Below, one piece after another: positions 5,926 through 6,236 of a stretch of DNA of 6,236 bases. A program made the translations under genes and the position numbers. The notes beneath the pieces were generated by a model. It worked only from the letters and a program-made list of their open reading frames with translations. It searched no databases and was not told the DNA's origin. Where the stretch lies: the NCBI GenBank assembly GCA_016867055.1, contig VGKN01000099.1, positions 1 to 6,236 of the forward strand. The letters run 5' to 3'. How positions within the stretch are numbered: position 1 is the first letter of the stretch; each line of letters starts with the position of its first letter. Source of the DNA: Candidatus Omnitrophota bacterium (GTDB taxonomy: Bacteria; Omnitrophota; Koll11; VGKN01).

Positions 5926-6075
5926 CTTCTTATCGCCGCTAATTGATTATGCCACTTTATTATGTGATATAATCTATACCAAAGATAGATATAGCTAAAT
6001 CCTAAGATTATCCTTCCTATATAAATAACAATTTTTTGATAAAAATATTACTATGTTTGTATATTATTAAAGACG
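5926..6075 (-). promoter_or_regulatory. AT-rich gap between pilC and the large gene, possible weak promoter
   Basis: About 150 bases without a coding region. No good terminator hairpin follows pilC. Minus-strand TGGTATAGA near 5981-5973 resembles an extended -10 element but has no convincing -35 box at correct spacing. A 6-bp inverted repeat ATCTAT/ATAGAT (5972-5977 and 5985-5990) overlaps it and could be an operator or chance. The large gene may be read through from pilC or from a weak promoter here. Confidence 0.25.
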
Positions 6076-6236
6076 TTATTTGCTAATTAGTTGGGTTAAT
6101 TTCAATATAGGTAAAAACATAGCAAGAACTATAAATCCTATAACAAGCCCTAAAAATGCTATAATTAAGGGTTCAAGCATAGCGGTTAAGCCTGCGACTG
6201 TTGCATCCACCTGCTCATCATAGAAATCTGCTATTT
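6076..6236 (-). CDS. pilC: PilC (GspF-family) inner-membrane platform protein, C-terminal end only
   Basis: Partial gene running off the right edge; only the last 52 residues and the TAA stop (6078-6076) are present. The sequence IADFYDEQVDATVAGLTAML, then EPLIIAFLGLVIGFIVLAMFLPILKL, is the standard C-terminus of PilC/GspF: the FYDEQVD...L...EP motif leading into the last transmembrane helix and the cytoplasmic end MFLPILKLTQLISK. PilC is the membrane platform above the PilB/PilT motor ATPases that gathers pilins. Because pilM and pilN lie in the same cluster, PilC is preferred to type II secretion GspF. This short reading frame was found by translating the edge directly. The coding frame leaves two bases (6235-6236) of an incomplete codon. 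Confidence 0.92.
   Translation of the reverse strand, partial: IADFYDEQVDATVAGLTAMLEPLIIAFLGLVIGFIVLAMFLPILKLTQLISK

Noticed and set aside
5707..5946. Plus-strand 79-codon open frame at the start of the large gene
   Set aside because: It is opposite the signal peptide and malectin coding sequence and has no family resemblance.
1..6236. CRISPR arrays, tRNA or rRNA genes, transposase genes
   Set aside because: No spaced direct repeats, cloverleaf-like sequences or transposase motifs were seen on either strand.

Overview
All supported genes lie on the minus strand, so the biology reads from right (6236) to left (1). The window is a piece of a type IV pilus (T4P) assembly cluster: the 3' end of pilC, then a large secreted multidomain carbohydrate-active protein, then a type IV pilin, then pilM and pilN. 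A pilC / pilin / pilM / pilN order is typical of bacterial T4P loci, and pilO, pilP and pilQ would be expected just beyond position 1, with pilB and pilT beyond 6236. The source is a didermic (Gram-negative type) bacterium with moderately AT-rich DNA. The pilin style and the odd secreted enzyme fit little-cultured lineages such as Omnitrophota or related candidate phyla, but this is an impression from sequence style, not a demonstrated placement.

Region 2287-5925 is the unusual part. Three overlapping open frames there are best read as one broken gene of about 1212 codons. In order it encodes a Sec signal peptide, a malectin-like carbohydrate-binding domain, a glycoamylase-type (Pfam PF10091; GH144/GH189-like) alpha/alpha-toroid glycoside hydrolase, a discoidin (F5/8 type C, CBM32-like) domain, a C39-like papain-fold peptidase domain, and an unassigned tail of about 250 residues. 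Each domain at a break is cut in its middle and continues without loss in the next frame. The first break is explained by one missing G in a G run (5710-5713) and the second by one extra A in an A run (3427-3429). Either the gene is decaying or phase-varying, or these are homopolymer sequencing/assembly errors. Two further oddities are a 25-base TA microsatellite inside the hydrolase domain and the absence of cysteine at the expected nucleophile position of the C39-like domain.

The pilin (1748-2185) looks like a separately and strongly expressed unit: a near-perfect sigma70 promoter (TTGACA, 17 bp, TATACT), a strong Shine-Dalgarno and a strong intrinsic terminator. Immediately after that terminator a second sigma70-like promoter (TTGACT, 17 bp, TATTAT) is placed so that transcription would begin within a base or so of the pilM start codon. 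This predicts a leaderless or nearly leaderless pilM-pilN mRNA, consistent with the lack of any Shine-Dalgarno there. pilM and pilN are separated by 2 bases and should be co-transcribed; together they form the inner-membrane platform of the pilus machine. No RNA genes, CRISPR arrays, insertion sequences or plausible plus-strand genes were seen.
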